Shown here: one piece after another, positions 26,197 through 35,686 of the stretch
Numbering within the stretch: the first letter of the stretch is position 1
Layout of the letters: the number at the start of each line of letters is the position of its first letter
Assembly: GCA_004299235.1 (NCBI GenBank)
Contig: SCQL01000028.1
Location: 124,001-188,000 of the forward strand
Reading direction: 5' to 3'
Origin: a bacterium
GTDB taxonomy: Bacteria; Chloroflexota; Dormibacteria; Dormibacterales; Dormibacteraceae
Length of the DNA stretch: 64,000 nt
Made by a program: the position numbers and the translations under genes
Notes under the pieces: model-generated
What the model was told of the DNA's origin: nothing
Database searches by the model: none
What the model saw: only the letters and a program-made list of their open reading frames with translations

Positions 26197-28290
26197 TTGA
26201 CTGAAAGCCGGCGCCACTTCGCGCGCCGCGTCAACCAAGCCCTCAACGACCCCGAACTGCAGCGAGCCCTCGTCCACGCGACGACCGGGCTGCGCGCCCG
26301 GCGCGACAAGGCCTTCGAAAGCTTCGACTTCGCCCAGGGCCGCGCCGACCTCAAACAACGACGCGCCGCCAACCTCGATCGCCTGCCTGAGCTGGTGGCG
26401 CAGTTCAAGGAGCGCCTCGAAGCCGTCGGCGGCAAGGTCCACTTCGCCAAGGACGCCGCCGAGGCCCGCGACATCATCGCCCAGATCTGTGGGCACGCCG
26501 CCAGCCGGACGGGACAGCCGGGCGGGCGCTCGCGGATGGTCGTGACCAAGGTGAAATCGATGGCCAGCGAAGAGATCGAGCTCAATCCGCACCTGGAAGC
26601 GCTCGGCATGGAGGTCGTCGAGACCGACCTCGGGGAGAGGATGGTGCAGCTGACGCACACGCGCCCCTCACATCTCATCGCGCCCGCCATTCACCTCACC
26701 AAAGAGGACGCGGCCTCGGTCTTCGGCACCGAGCCCACGGTCGAAGCCATCCAGCACCATGCGCGCGAGTCGCTGCGCCAGAAGTTCATCGAGGCCACGG
26801 TCGGCATCAGCGGCGCGAACATGGCGATCGCGGAGACGGGCACGATCGTGCTCGTCACCAACGAGGGCAACGCCGACCTCACGACCACGCTGCCGCCGGT
26901 GCACATCGCGCTCTTCGGGATCGACAAGGTGGTCGCGAGCCTGGACGACGCGGTGGCGATGCTGCGCATGCTGCCTCGCAGCGGAACCGGCCAGCTGATG
27001 ACCAGCTATGTCAACTGGATCACCGGGCCGTCGCGGTCAGCCGACATCGAGCAGTCATTGACGATCGGCGTCCACGGACCACGTGAGATGCACTGCGTGA
27101 TCCTCGACAACGGCCGCGAGAAGATGCGCGACGATCCGGTGTTCCGCGATGCTTTGACCTGCATTCGCTGTGGCGCGTGCTCCAATGCGTGCCCGCCGTT
27201 CATGGCCGTCAGCGGTCATCAGTTCGGGCACATCTACAACGGTCCGATCGGGCTCGTGCTCAGTCCGTTCCACCACGGACTCGACACCGCCGACCTTCCG
27301 AACACCCTCTGCACCCAATGCAACGCGTGTCAGGAAATCTGCCCTGTCGACATCCCCCTGCCTCGACAGATCCTCGAGCACCGGCGTGTGGGCCGGAAGT
27401 CGCTGCGCAAGCAGGCGCTGCTCGGCGTCTGGACGCGACCCGAGCTGGCCGACCGGCTGCTGCGCGCCGGCGCTCCCTTCAGCCGGCTCATACCGGGCAC
27501 GCCACGGCTCGCGCGGGTGCCTTACCGCGACCGCGTGACCCCCAGCGACGTCGACGGCGAACCACTGACCATCTTCGCCTCCTGCATGGTCGACCGGATG
27601 ATGCCCGAGGCGGCCGTCGCCCTCGATCGTATCGCGAGTGCGGCAGGCTTCAACGTTGGCTTTCCCAAGGACCAGTGGTGCTGCGGCCTCATCGCCGCCA
27701 ACGCCGGCGACTTCAAGGGCGGAGCCGCGCTGAACTCAGCCCTGGCTCGGAGTCTTGGAGATTCCAAGGGCCTGGTCGTGACACCGTCCGCCTCCTGCTT
27801 CGGCGCCTTCACCATCGACGCCCCCGACTGGGGCGCAGTGGTCCCCGACGACCTGCGCTCACGTTTCCGCGACTCGACTCGGTTCGCGCTTGAGCTGCTG
27901 ACCCGGGATCCGGGCCTTGTGCAGTCGGATCAGATGAGCCTGAAGGTCGCCTACCACGACTCCTGCCAGACCCTGCGACAGCTCGGCATGAAGAGCGAGC
28001 CGCGCCGCCTGCTCGAGCTCGCGGGGTACGAGGTCGTCGACCTCCCGGACATCGCGAACTGCTGCGGTTTCGGCGGGACGTTCAGCCTCGAATGGCCCGG
28101 CGTCGCCAGCCGCCTGGCACGCTGGAAGCTCGACGCCATCGCCAAGACCGGATGCACGGTCGTGGCTTCCGACAACCCGGGCTGCCTGATGCACATCGCC
28201 ACCGCCGCGCGCCGGCGCGGGATGGAGCTGCGCGTGGCCCACGTGCTGGAGCTGGTGGCCGAGCACCTGACTGATCGCAGCAGCCGCTAG
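26197..28290 (+). CDS. Fused LutB-LutA lactate-utilisation iron-sulfur protein
   Basis: This 697-residue protein joins two subunits of the LutABC L-lactate oxidation complex that are usually separate. Residues ~1-330 form the LutB LUD domain (TVGISGANMAIAETGTIVLV). Two [4Fe-4S] motifs follow (CIRCGACSNACPPF, CTQCNACQEICPVDI). The C-terminal half is LutA-like, with two CCG domains (CMVDRMMPEAAVALDRI...WCCG and CQTLRQLG...NCCGFGG). Electrons would pass from lactate or glycolate through the clusters. LutC is not seen nearby. The start is TTG at 26197. Confidence 0.92.
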   Translation: MTESRRHFARRVNQALNDPELQRALVHATTGLRARRDKAFESFDFAQGRADLKQRRAANLDRLPELVAQFKERLEAVGGKVHFAKDAAEARDIIAQICGHAASRTGQPGGRSRMVVTKVKSMASEEIELNPHLEALGMEVVETDLGERMVQLTHTRPSHLIAPAIHLTKEDAASVFGTEPTVEAIQHHARESLRQKFIEATVGISGANMAIAETGTIVLVTNEGNADLTTTLPPVHIALFGIDKVVASLDDAVAMLRMLPRSGTGQLMTSYVNWITGPSRSADIEQSLTIGVHGPREMHCVILDNGREKMRDDPVFRDALTCIRCGACSNACPPFMAVSGHQFGHIYNGPIGLVLSPFHHGLDTADLPNTLCTQCNACQEICPVDIPLPRQILEHRRVGRKSLRKQALLGVWTRPELADRLLRAGAPFSRLIPGTPRLARVPYRDRVTPSDVDGEPLTIFASCMVDRMMPEAAVALDRIASAAGFNVGFPKDQWCCGLIAANAGDFKGGAALNSALARSLGDSKGLVVTPSASCFGAFTIDAPDWGAVVPDDLRSRFRDSTRFALELLTRDPGLVQSDQMSLKVAYHDSCQTLRQLGMKSEPRRLLELAGYEVVDLPDIANCCGFGGTFSLEWPGVASRLARWKLDAIAKTGCTVVASDNPGCLMHIATAARRRGMELRVAHVLELVAEHLTDRSSR

Positions 28291-28302
28291 GCTTATGCCT
28301 TC

Positions 28303-29808
28303 GTGAGGATCAGCCTGGTCGCCACGCCCGCCGCGGAGATTGCGGTCGACGGCCTGGCCGTAGCCGTTGCCACCGGGCAGCGCCTTTCGGCGGCCGCCCT
28401 CGAGCTCGACCGCGCGATGGGCGGGGTGCTGTCCGAGATGCTGGCGAGCGCCGAGTTCAAGGGCCGCATCCACGAGGTCCTGCCGGTACCCACCCACGGG
28501 CGGATCGCGGCGCGCCGTGTGATCCTGTACGGCGTCGGCGCCGCCCACGACCTCGACGGGCAACGCCTTCGCTCGGCCCATCACGAACTGGTCCGCGCCG
28601 CGCGCACGTACGGCTACAGGCAGCTGGCGCTTGTGCGTTCCGAGCCTCTGCTGATGGACAGCCTGAAGGCCACGGTCGAAGGCTGTGTGATGGGCACCTT
28701 CGAGCGGCGCTCGCGCATGACCGGCGCGCAGCCCGAGCGGCGCGAGATCGAACAGCTGGTGCTGACCGGCTTCGGTCAGGGTCGTGAGCACGAGGTGGTG
28801 GCGGCGCAAGAGAACGGCGAGGCGACCAACCGCGCCCGCGAGTGGCAGAACGCCCCGCCCAACGAGCTGACCCCGGAGGCCCTGGCCCAGGAGGCGATGC
28901 GGATCGCCCAGCGCCACGGGCTCGAGGTCGAGGTGCTCGGCCCGGAGGAGCTGCGCACCGGTGGCTACAACCTCCTGCTCGGAGTCGCGTCAGGCTCGGC
29001 CAAGCCACCGCGCTTGATCCGGCTGCGCCACCGCGGCAACCAGCTGCACGTCCTCCCCGCCCAGGCGGGGAACGCCGTGCTCGCGCTCGTCGGCAAGGGC
29101 ATCACCTTCGACACAGGCGGCATCTCGCTCAAGAACCCGGAGCACATGAGCCAGATGAAGGCAGACATGGCGGGCGCGGCCGCGGTGCTCGCGGCGATCG
29201 ACGTGATCGCCTCGCGAAAACTGCCGCTCGACGTCATGGCGGTCGTCGCCGCGAGTGAGAACATGCCCGGGCCGGCCGCACAGAGGCCCGGTGACGTGCT
29301 GGTGAGCGCGGACGGAAAGACCGTGGAAATCCTCAACACCGATGCCGAGGGCCGCCTGGTCCTCGCGGACGCCCTGACGCACGCGTTGCGCAACGGCGCG
29401 ACCCACATCCTCGACCTGGCCACGCTGACCGGCGCCGCCACCGTCGCCATCGGCCACGGCGCCACCGCGGCGGTCAGCAACGACGACGTCTTCTGGAACC
29501 TGGTCGACCGGGCCTCGCATGAGGCCGGGGATCGCGTCTGGCGGCTGCCTGTCTACCCCGACTACCGGATCCTGCTTCGCAGCCAGATCGCCGACCTCCG
29601 CAACTCCGAGTACGGCGAGGCCGGGACCATACTGGGAGGCATGTTCATCGGTGAGTTCGCCGGCGGCAAGCCGTGGACGCATCTCGACATCGCGGCGTCG
29701 AGCTGGAACACGAACACCGAGCTGACGACGGTGCTTCGCGGCCCGAGCGGGGCCGGCACGCGGCTGTGCATCGAGCTCGCGGAACTCATGGCGGGCGCTG
29801 AGCGTTAA
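28303..29808 (+). CDS. pepA: Leucyl aminopeptidase (M17)
   Basis: This 501-residue cytosolic exopeptidase has the M17 motifs ITFDTGGISLK, MKADMAGAAAVLAA and NTDAEGRLVLADAL, which hold the two metal ions, and a C-terminal LDIAASSW. The GTG start lies 12 bases after the lutBA stop, so the genes are probably co-transcribed. Dxs follows after 10 bases. Confidence 0.94.
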   Translation: MRISLVATPAAEIAVDGLAVAVATGQRLSAAALELDRAMGGVLSEMLASAEFKGRIHEVLPVPTHGRIAARRVILYGVGAAHDLDGQRLRSAHHELVRAARTYGYRQLALVRSEPLLMDSLKATVEGCVMGTFERRSRMTGAQPERREIEQLVLTGFGQGREHEVVAAQENGEATNRAREWQNAPPNELTPEALAQEAMRIAQRHGLEVEVLGPEELRTGGYNLLLGVASGSAKPPRLIRLRHRGNQLHVLPAQAGNAVLALVGKGITFDTGGISLKNPEHMSQMKADMAGAAAVLAAIDVIASRKLPLDVMAVVAASENMPGPAAQRPGDVLVSADGKTVEILNTDAEGRLVLADALTHALRNGATHILDLATLTGAATVAIGHGATAAVSNDDVFWNLVDRASHEAGDRVWRLPVYPDYRILLRSQIADLRNSEYGEAGTILGGMFIGEFAGGKPWTHLDIAASSWNTNTELTTVLRGPSGAGTRLCIELAELMAGAER

Positions 29809-29818
29809 TCACAGACAG

Positions 29819-31699
29819 ATGGGCATCCTCGAGACCATCGGTTCGCCCGCAGACCTCCGAGCCCTCGATCAAGCGCGTCTGGCGGAGCTGGCTGATGAGG
29901 TGCGCGCCTTCCTGGTCGAGCAGACTTCGAAGACGGGCGGCCATCTGTCACCGAACCTGGGCGTGGTGGAGCTGACGTTTGCGCTGCACCGGGTGTTCGA
30001 CAGCCCCAAGGACGCGATCGTGTGGGACACCGGCCACCAGGCGTACGTCCACAAGATCGTCACCGGGCGGGCGAAGGACTTCGAGCGGCTCCGGCAGGCA
30101 GGTGGTCTCTCCGGGTACCCGTCGCGCCGGGAATCGGAGCACGACCTGGTCGAAAACAGCCACGCCTCGACCTCCCTCAGCTACGCGCTGGGCATCGCGG
30201 AGGCGCGGCTGCGAAAGCACATTGACGGCCGGGTGGTCGCGGTCATCGGCGACGGTGCGCTCACCGGTGGCATGGCATACGAGGCGCTCAACCAGATCGC
30301 GCACCTGCAGCCGTCGAACCTGATCATCGTCATCAACGACAACGGGCGCTCATATGCGCCGACCGTCGGCGGGCTGGCCCACCACCTGTCCTCGCTGCGC
30401 ATCGACCCTCGCTACGAGCGCGTCAAAGAGGAGATCTCGCGACTCTTGCGCGACCTTCCCCGGGTCGGTTCCACCGCCGACCAGGCCGCCTACCGTGTCA
30501 AGGAAGGCCTCAAACAGCTGCTCCAGCCCTCGACCATCTTCGAGACCCTCGGCATCAAGTACGCCGGATTGGTCGACGGCCACGACGAGCCGGCGCTTGA
30601 AGAGGTGCTCTCTCGCGCCAAGCGGCTGCGAGAGCCGGTGATCGTGCACGTGGTCACCGAGAAGGGGCACGGGTACGGGCCGGCGGTCGAGGACGAGATC
30701 GACAAGCTGCACGGGGTGGGCGCGTTCGACCCGCTGACCGGGCGGCCACGCCGGACCGAGCTCACCTATACCGACGTTTTCGGCGAGGCCCTGATGACCG
30801 CCGCCGCGCGGCGGCCGGAGGTGTGCGCGATCACCGCGGCGATGGGGTCATCGACAGGTCTTCTGAACTTCGCCAAAGAGTTTCCGGACCGGTTCTTCGA
30901 CGTCGGCATCTGCGAGCAGCACGCGGTCACGTTCGCGGCCGGGCTCGCGATGGCGGGCATGCACCCGGTCATCTGCATCTATTCGACCTTTCTCGCCCGC
31001 GCGTTCGACCAGACGCTCATGGACGTGGCGCTCCACAAGCTGCCCGTGGTCTTCGTCATCGACCGCGCCGGCGTCACCGGCCCCGATGGTTCGTCGCATC
31101 ACGGGATCTTCGACCTCTCCTATCTGCGGCTCATACCCAACTTGAAGATCGCCGCGCCGGCCGATGCCACCGAGCTGTGCGCGCTGCTCGAGACCGCGCT
31201 CAGCACCGACGGCCCGGTGGCCATCCGCTACCCCAAAGGCCCGGTGCCCTCGACCCCCGACCTGCCCGTCGAACCCCTCCCGGTCGGACGCTGGGAGGAG
31301 CTGCGCAAGGGATCGGACGCGGTCATCTTCGCGGTCGGGCGCATGGTCGAGGTGGCGGCGGAGGCGGCCGAGCGCCTGGAGATGCAGAACATCTCCTGCG
31401 GGGTGGTCAACGCACGCTGGGTGAAGCCGGTCGATCCCCGGCTCACCGAGTGGGCTCGCAGCCACCCGCTCGTGGTGACGGTGGAGGACAACGTCGGCAC
31501 GGGAGGCTTCGGCGGCGCGGTGCTCGAGGCGCTGGCGCCGCACGGGCTGGCGGGCCGGGTCCGGATGCTGGCCCTACCCGACCGATTCCTCCCCCAGGGC
31601 AAGGCGCCGGACATCCTGAAGGAGAACGGTCTCGACGCCGCCGGCATCGCCAGGGCCGTCTACGAGGCGGTCCAAGGACCGGTCCGGAAAGAGCGCTAG
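29819..31699 (+). CDS. dxs: 1-deoxy-D-xylulose-5-phosphate synthase
   Basis: This 626-residue thiamine-diphosphate enzyme makes DXP from pyruvate and glyceraldehyde 3-phosphate, starting MEP isoprenoid synthesis. Motifs are DTGHQAYVHKIVTGR, GDGALTGGMAYEALN, EKGHGYGPA and GICEQHAVTFAAGLA. The TAG stop is the first three bases of MITE copy 2. The last residues (VRKER) are therefore set by the insertion point, though the protein is of normal length. Confidence 0.96.
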   Translation: MGILETIGSPADLRALDQARLAELADEVRAFLVEQTSKTGGHLSPNLGVVELTFALHRVFDSPKDAIVWDTGHQAYVHKIVTGRAKDFERLRQAGGLSGYPSRRESEHDLVENSHASTSLSYALGIAEARLRKHIDGRVVAVIGDGALTGGMAYEALNQIAHLQPSNLIIVINDNGRSYAPTVGGLAHHLSSLRIDPRYERVKEEISRLLRDLPRVGSTADQAAYRVKEGLKQLLQPSTIFETLGIKYAGLVDGHDEPALEEVLSRAKRLREPVIVHVVTEKGHGYGPAVEDEIDKLHGVGAFDPLTGRPRRTELTYTDVFGEALMTAAARRPEVCAITAAMGSSTGLLNFAKEFPDRFFDVGICEQHAVTFAAGLAMAGMHPVICIYSTFLARAFDQTLMDVALHKLPVVFVIDRAGVTGPDGSSHHGIFDLSYLRLIPNLKIAAPADATELCALLETALSTDGPVAIRYPKGPVPSTPDLPVEPLPVGRWEELRKGSDAVIFAVGRMVEVAAEAAERLEMQNISCGVVNARWVKPVDPRLTEWARSHPLVVTVEDNVGTGGFGGAVLEALAPHGLAGRVRMLALPDRFLPQGKAPDILKENGLDAAGIARAVYEAVQGPVRKER

Positions 31700-31919
31700 T
31701 GCACTGTCCCGGAAATACGTTGTGGGATCGCCACCAGAGCGGTCCAGATGCTAGGCGTCGGCGAGCACCGGAGCGAGTGCACTTGCCGTGCGTGAGCGAG
31801 GAGCGGAGCCGACAACGACACAGATGGGCCGCTCTGGGGGATGAGTTTCGGCGCAGCCGAAATTGCACCGCCCCGCAGGGGCGCTGCAACCCGCAAGGTA
31901 TTTCTGGGTCGGTGCACTA
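31697..31919. mobile_element. MITE-like element, copy 2 (223 bp)
   Basis: The length and ends are the same as copy 1 at 21591-21813, with six substitutions (about 97% identity). Hairpins corresponding to those of copy 1 lie at 31846-31862 and 31863-31889. It sits between convergent dxs and the DUF2203 gene. The left TAG is the dxs stop and the right CTA is the stop of the DUF2203 gene on the minus strand, so one insertion supplies both. There are no coding frames of note inside. Confidence 0.85.
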
Positions 31920-32321
31920 GAGCCGCCTCCGGCCGGCGAAGCCTTCGCCGACGCGGTGCCAGTGCTCGACCCGCTCTTCTCCTAATTTCCAGCACAGCTC
32001 CACGAGCTCACCGTCGCGATAGGAAGGAAAATCGATCAGACCCTCGAGCGGGCCCTTGAGCTGGATGCCCAGCCCGTTGAGGCTGGCGACCGCCTTCAGC
32101 AGCTCGAGCTCGGCGCCCCCCACCGCATCGCGGGCCTGCTGGTGCCGATCGCGATCCTCGGCGCTGGCGGCGGCTCGCTTCGATTCGTACTCGGCGATGC
32201 GCGCCTGGTCCTCGAGCTCAGGCAGCAGCGCTGAGAGCTCCGCGATCTGGGCCACGATCCTGCGCACGCGAGGCAGTTCCTTGTTCGCCTCTTCGACCGT
32301 ATACGTGCGGAGCCTTTGCAC
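31917..32321 (-). CDS. DUF2203 family protein
   Basis: This 134-residue protein begins with TYTVEEANKELPRVRRIV, typical of DUF2203, and ends with the conserved GxxLKGPLEGLIDFPSYRDG...LCWKLGEERVEHWH. The middle is a long helix. The family has no known function. GTG is the start. The stop codon comes from the MITE end, so the final residues (AGRRRL) may not be ancestral. Confidence 0.8.
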   Translation of the reverse strand: MQRLRTYTVEEANKELPRVRRIVAQIAELSALLPELEDQARIAEYESKRAAASAEDRDRHQQARDAVGGAELELLKAVASLNGLGIQLKGPLEGLIDFPSYRDGELVELCWKLGEERVEHWHRVGEGFAGRRRL

Positions 32322-32381
32322 GGGTCAACGATAGCCCCAACGCCCGTGCGCGCGTCCACGCCAGGCTCCAGACTTCGTGAC

Positions 32382-32792
32382 ATGGAGACGGTCGGGATGC
32401 GGCGCCTTTTTGAGGACGCCCCGGTGGCCAGGTTGGCGACTGTCGACCCGAATGGACGGCCGCACATCGTGCCGGTCTGCTTTGCGCTCGAAGGCGACAT
32501 CCTTTACTTCGCGGTCGACGACAAGCCGAAGCGGACGGCGGACCTCAAGCGCCTGAGGAATATCGCCAGCAACCCCGCGGTGGCCCTGATCGCCGACCAC
32601 TACGAGGACGACTGGGCAAAGCTGTGGTGGGCGCGGATCGACGGCACGGCTCGCGTCGTCACCGACCCCGCGGAGGCAGAGCAGGCAATCGACCTGCTCG
32701 CCAGGCGCTACCGGCAGTACCGGCAGGCCCGTCCCGCGGGCCCGGTGGTCGCCGTGTCGATCGAGAGCCTCTCCGGTTGGTCGGGGTCATAG
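32382..32792 (+). CDS. PPOX-class (FMN/F420-binding) oxidoreductase
   Basis: This 136-residue split-barrel protein belongs to the pyridoxamine-phosphate-oxidase-like superfamily. It has ARLATVDPNGRPHIVPVCFAL, typical of the F420-dependent branch (Rv2061-like), and a mid-protein DDWAKLWWARIDGTARV. ATG at 32382 is preferred; the reading frame stays open upstream. Cofactor choice (FMN or F420) cannot be decided here. It converges on the secreted protein gene, two bases apart. Confidence 0.85.
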   Translation: METVGMRRLFEDAPVARLATVDPNGRPHIVPVCFALEGDILYFAVDDKPKRTADLKRLRNIASNPAVALIADHYEDDWAKLWWARIDGTARVVTDPAEAEQAIDLLARRYRQYRQARPAGPVVAVSIESLSGWSGS

Positions 32793-32794
32793 CC

Positions 32795-34063
32795 TCAGAT
32801 CTCGATGAGCTCCGGCTGGGCCTGCTCGACGGGGTACGTGAGCGGCTGCGCCGCCAGCATCACGGCCCCCAGCGGGTAGGGACCGAAGGACCGACCCCCG
32901 ACGATCGCCGTCCAGCTCACCGCGTACCGCACGGAGGCATGCACCAGATAGCCGGCCTGGCTGTGCGCCTCGTAGAGGTGCGTGACCGACGGCGGCTGCG
33001 GGTAGGCGGCGCCGAAGCCCGATGCGCCCTGGTAGTGCGCGGCGGCCCCATCACCGAAATCCCAATCCGCGGCGACTGGCGTCGCGGTCACGGCGTAGTC
33101 GACCCCTCGATAGGACTCGCCGACCGTGATCGCGGCCGGGGCCGGCGTCAGCCAGAGCCACGAGTCGAGGCCGACCAGGCCCGGCGCGACAGGGTTGGCC
33201 GCGACCGCGCTCTTCAGCGGAGCCCAGGCCGGCATCGGCGGCGGCGGCAGCGGCGCCGCGCAGGCCACCTGTTCGGCGGTGGCGTTCCCCACCCGATCCA
33301 CGGCCTGGACGTGAACGCAGGCCGTGTCCTGTGGGCCCATGCCCGTCAGCGTGAGCGTTCGCGGCGCGGCGGTCGACCCTGGCTGCAACCGGTGCGGCGC
33401 GCCGTTGAGGGTCAGCCACGACACGTAGTGATCCATCCCCGACACGAAGTAATCCTGGCCCACCCCATCGCCTCGGTCCGCGACCGGGTCCCACGTGAAC
33501 GCAACCGAGCCGGCGGCGACGCCGCTCACGTAGGGCTGTGGCGCAAACGGCGGCACGGCATCGACATAGATGTCGACGACGGGGTACCCGTACTGGTCGG
33601 CCATGAACGGCGGCGGCGAGACGCCGGCGTGACCGCCCAGGCCACACTGCCCGCCAAAGGTCCAGTTGTAGTACGCGATGTACTCCTTGACGTGGCCGTG
33701 GACGGCCCAGCCGTTGTCGGCAAAGTTCCAGTGGTAGTGATGCGGGTACGTCTCGTGAAGCAGGTTGATCCAACCTGACGAGTCCCCCGGACGGCCGCGG
33801 AAGTCGCCATAGAAGAAGCCGTACCAGTCGTCGTACCCGGGGTTGCGGTGGAAGCCGTAAAACGTGTCCTGCTCCGGGTTGGTACCGACGAGCGGGTCAT
33901 TGGTCTGGACGGTCGCCACCCACATGTCGGAGAACTTCGTGCACCAGCCGGGAGGATCGCCGTACTCGGGGCTGCCCCACGAGGACATCGCGACCGCATT
34001 GGCGGGATGAAGCGCGAGCCCGAACACGATGAGCAGGGCGGCAAGACGGCGCACGCGTGCCAA
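32795..34063 (-). CDS. Secreted beta-domain protein with PKD-like module
   Basis: This 422-residue protein has a signal peptide (basic start, then LAALLIVFGLALHPANAVA). The N-terminal ~150 residues are rich in aromatic residues, Gly and His, and I do not recognise them. A fibronectin/Ig-like domain lies in the middle, and the C-terminal part has a PKD-like WDFGDGAAAHYQGASG with VTHLYEAHSQAGYLV. TTG at 34063 is preceded by GGGAGGGGG. It is probably a cell-surface or extracellular protein; its ligand is unknown. Confidence 0.75.
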   Translation of the reverse strand: MARVRRLAALLIVFGLALHPANAVAMSSWGSPEYGDPPGWCTKFSDMWVATVQTNDPLVGTNPEQDTFYGFHRNPGYDDWYGFFYGDFRGRPGDSSGWINLLHETYPHHYHWNFADNGWAVHGHVKEYIAYYNWTFGGQCGLGGHAGVSPPPFMADQYGYPVVDIYVDAVPPFAPQPYVSGVAAGSVAFTWDPVADRGDGVGQDYFVSGMDHYVSWLTLNGAPHRLQPGSTAAPRTLTLTGMGPQDTACVHVQAVDRVGNATAEQVACAAPLPPPPMPAWAPLKSAVAANPVAPGLVGLDSWLWLTPAPAAITVGESYRGVDYAVTATPVAADWDFGDGAAAHYQGASGFGAAYPQPPSVTHLYEAHSQAGYLVHASVRYAVSWTAIVGGRSFGPYPLGAVMLAAQPLTYPVEQAQPELIEI

Positions 34064-34187
34064 CCTACCGGTCCCCCTCCCTGGTTGTGAATCCAGGCCG
34101 TTAAGGCGGTTCGAGGTTGGCGTCTTTCGGACTCGGAGATCGGGAAGATCCGCGATCGCCGCCCGCTGCGGCGCGTGGCCTGCAGGT

Positions 34188-34925
34188 TCAGGCGGAACCG
34201 CCCGCCGCCCGGCTGGCCAATCCTCCCGGACTCTCCTGAAAGGAGCTGTAACGCTGGGCCAGCTCTTCCAGTCTCGGTATGAGCAGCACGCCGCCCTGCC
34301 GGCGGACCTCACCATGGCGGGCCAGGCGGGAGAGGGCGCGGCTCACGTTCTCGCGACTCGCGCCAAGCATGTTGGCGACCTTCTCGTGGGTCAGACGAAT
34401 GGGTATGCGCACACCATCTGGTGAGAGCTCGCCGTATCGGTTCCCAAGCTCGACCAGCTTGCAAGCCACGCGGCCGGCAAGGTTCTGGAAGGCGGCGTCG
34501 GAGGCGTGCATGTCACGCGTCCGGATCCACCGCGAGTAGGCGGCCAGCACGCACATCATGAGCTCGGGCCTGGTGCGGAGCAGTCCGAGGACGGCCTGCC
34601 TCGGAGCCACCAGGCACTCGGATTCCCGTTCCGCGCTGGCGTCGAACAGACGGACGCGGTCCTGCTCAAAGAAGGGCAGCTGCCCCATGGTGTCGCCACG
34701 CACGAAGACCTCGAGCACGTACCGCTCTCCACCTGAGCCGAGCGACGACACGATCACCTCACCGCTGAGCACGACGTACATCCAGTCAGCCGGGTCTCCC
34801 GCGCGCCACAGGTACCGGCCCGGGTCGTAGCGCCGCCGCGAAAGCGACGGCAGAAGCGGCGCGAAGTCTTCGGGCGAGGACCCCCGGAACATGGAGCACC
34901 CGGACAGGATCGTCGCCTCGTCCAA
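34188..34925 (-). CDS. Crp/Fnr-family transcriptional regulator
   Basis: The protein is 245 residues long. The N-terminal cyclic-nucleotide-binding fold (residues ~1-120) has DWMYVVLSGEVIV and VRGDTMGQLPFF. The C-terminal winged helix has LTHEKVANMLGASRENVSRALSRL. The recognition helix keeps Arg, Glu and Arg in the order R-E-x-x-x-R used by E. coli CRP to read TGTGA. No cysteine cluster of the FNR type is seen. The effector is unknown. A CRP-like site lies about 760 bases away, in front of the TetR/ABC operon. The start is TTG. Confidence 0.9.
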   Translation of the reverse strand: MDEATILSGCSMFRGSSPEDFAPLLPSLSRRRYDPGRYLWRAGDPADWMYVVLSGEVIVSSLGSGGERYVLEVFVRGDTMGQLPFFEQDRVRLFDASAERESECLVAPRQAVLGLLRTRPELMMCVLAAYSRWIRTRDMHASDAAFQNLAGRVACKLVELGNRYGELSPDGVRIPIRLTHEKVANMLGASRENVSRALSRLARHGEVRRQGGVLLIPRLEELAQRYSSFQESPGGLASRAAGGSA

Positions 34926-35023
34926 GCGCCCATCTTAAACTCGGGGATCGGCGTTCGAGCCGCGTGCTGAGCCCGCGCAAGCAATTGGGCGCGGGCGTCG
35001 ATATGGCGCCCGCGCCGCCTTCG

Positions 35024-35620
35024 CTAGATCTGGACCAGCTGGATCGTGATGACGACGGGCTGCGGCAGCTCGAACGGGTTTGCCGCGCCGGGGTCGAGCG
35101 GCAGAAATGCCCCCGTCCGCTCGCCCGCCTGGACGTCCGCGACGGTGGTCAGCGGCCGGAAACCCGGGCCGGCGATGTAGCCAGGGCTGTACATGACCGC
35201 GATCGGGTGCCGCGTCGCCTGCCAGTCCTCCGCGTTGGTTCCGAGAGCGGATGCGGGCACCCCGTTGAGGACATGGTCGTGATAGACGAGCGGCAGCGGC
35301 AGGCCGGGGTGGAGGCACGGGTCGCACTGCGGGTGGTAGCCGCGCACGGCCAGCGGGCCCAGGTCCGTGAGGCCGAGCGGATTGATCGGGAAGACGACGA
35401 CGTAGAGCGGCTTCGCCGCGGCCAGCCCACCCGGGTTGGGCGACAGGTTGATGTGGTGGATGTTCATGCCGAACGTGACCCCGTCGGCGTAAACCGCGAC
35501 CTCGGTTGACGCGCCTGGAATCTGCCACCCACCCGCCTGAGCCATGGCACCGCCGGAAAGGCCCCCCGAGACGGCCAACACGGCCATCGCCGCCAGAGTC
35601 ACGACGATCACTTTTCTCAT
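35024..35620 (-). CDS. Hypothetical secreted protein
   Basis: This 198-residue protein has a clear signal peptide (MRKVIVVTLAAMAVLAVSGG...AMAQ). The mature part contains several His and two Cys (CDPC) and ends in a beta-rich stretch. I recognise no family. The ATG is well placed after GGAGAGAGCGA. The gene is divergent from the TetR gene, and the CRP-like site lies in the shared upstream region. Confidence 0.72.
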   Translation of the reverse strand: MRKVIVVTLAAMAVLAVSGGLSGGAMAQAGGWQIPGASTEVAVYADGVTFGMNIHHINLSPNPGGLAAAKPLYVVVFPINPLGLTDLGPLAVRGYHPQCDPCLHPGLPLPLVYHDHVLNGVPASALGTNAEDWQATRHPIAVMYSPGYIAGPGFRPLTTVADVQAGERTGAFLPLDPGAANPFELPQPVVITIQLVQI

Positions 35621-35686
35621 TCGCTCTCTCCTTGGTCCGCTTGGATGCGGCTCGCCAGGAGGCTATGGGCGCCGGCGGAGGCGGGC

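Noticed and set aside
24514-26658. A 714-codon minus-strand frame across yyaL and lutBA
   Set aside because: It shows no motifs. The plus strand carries WCHWCHVM and the LUD and Fe-S motifs.
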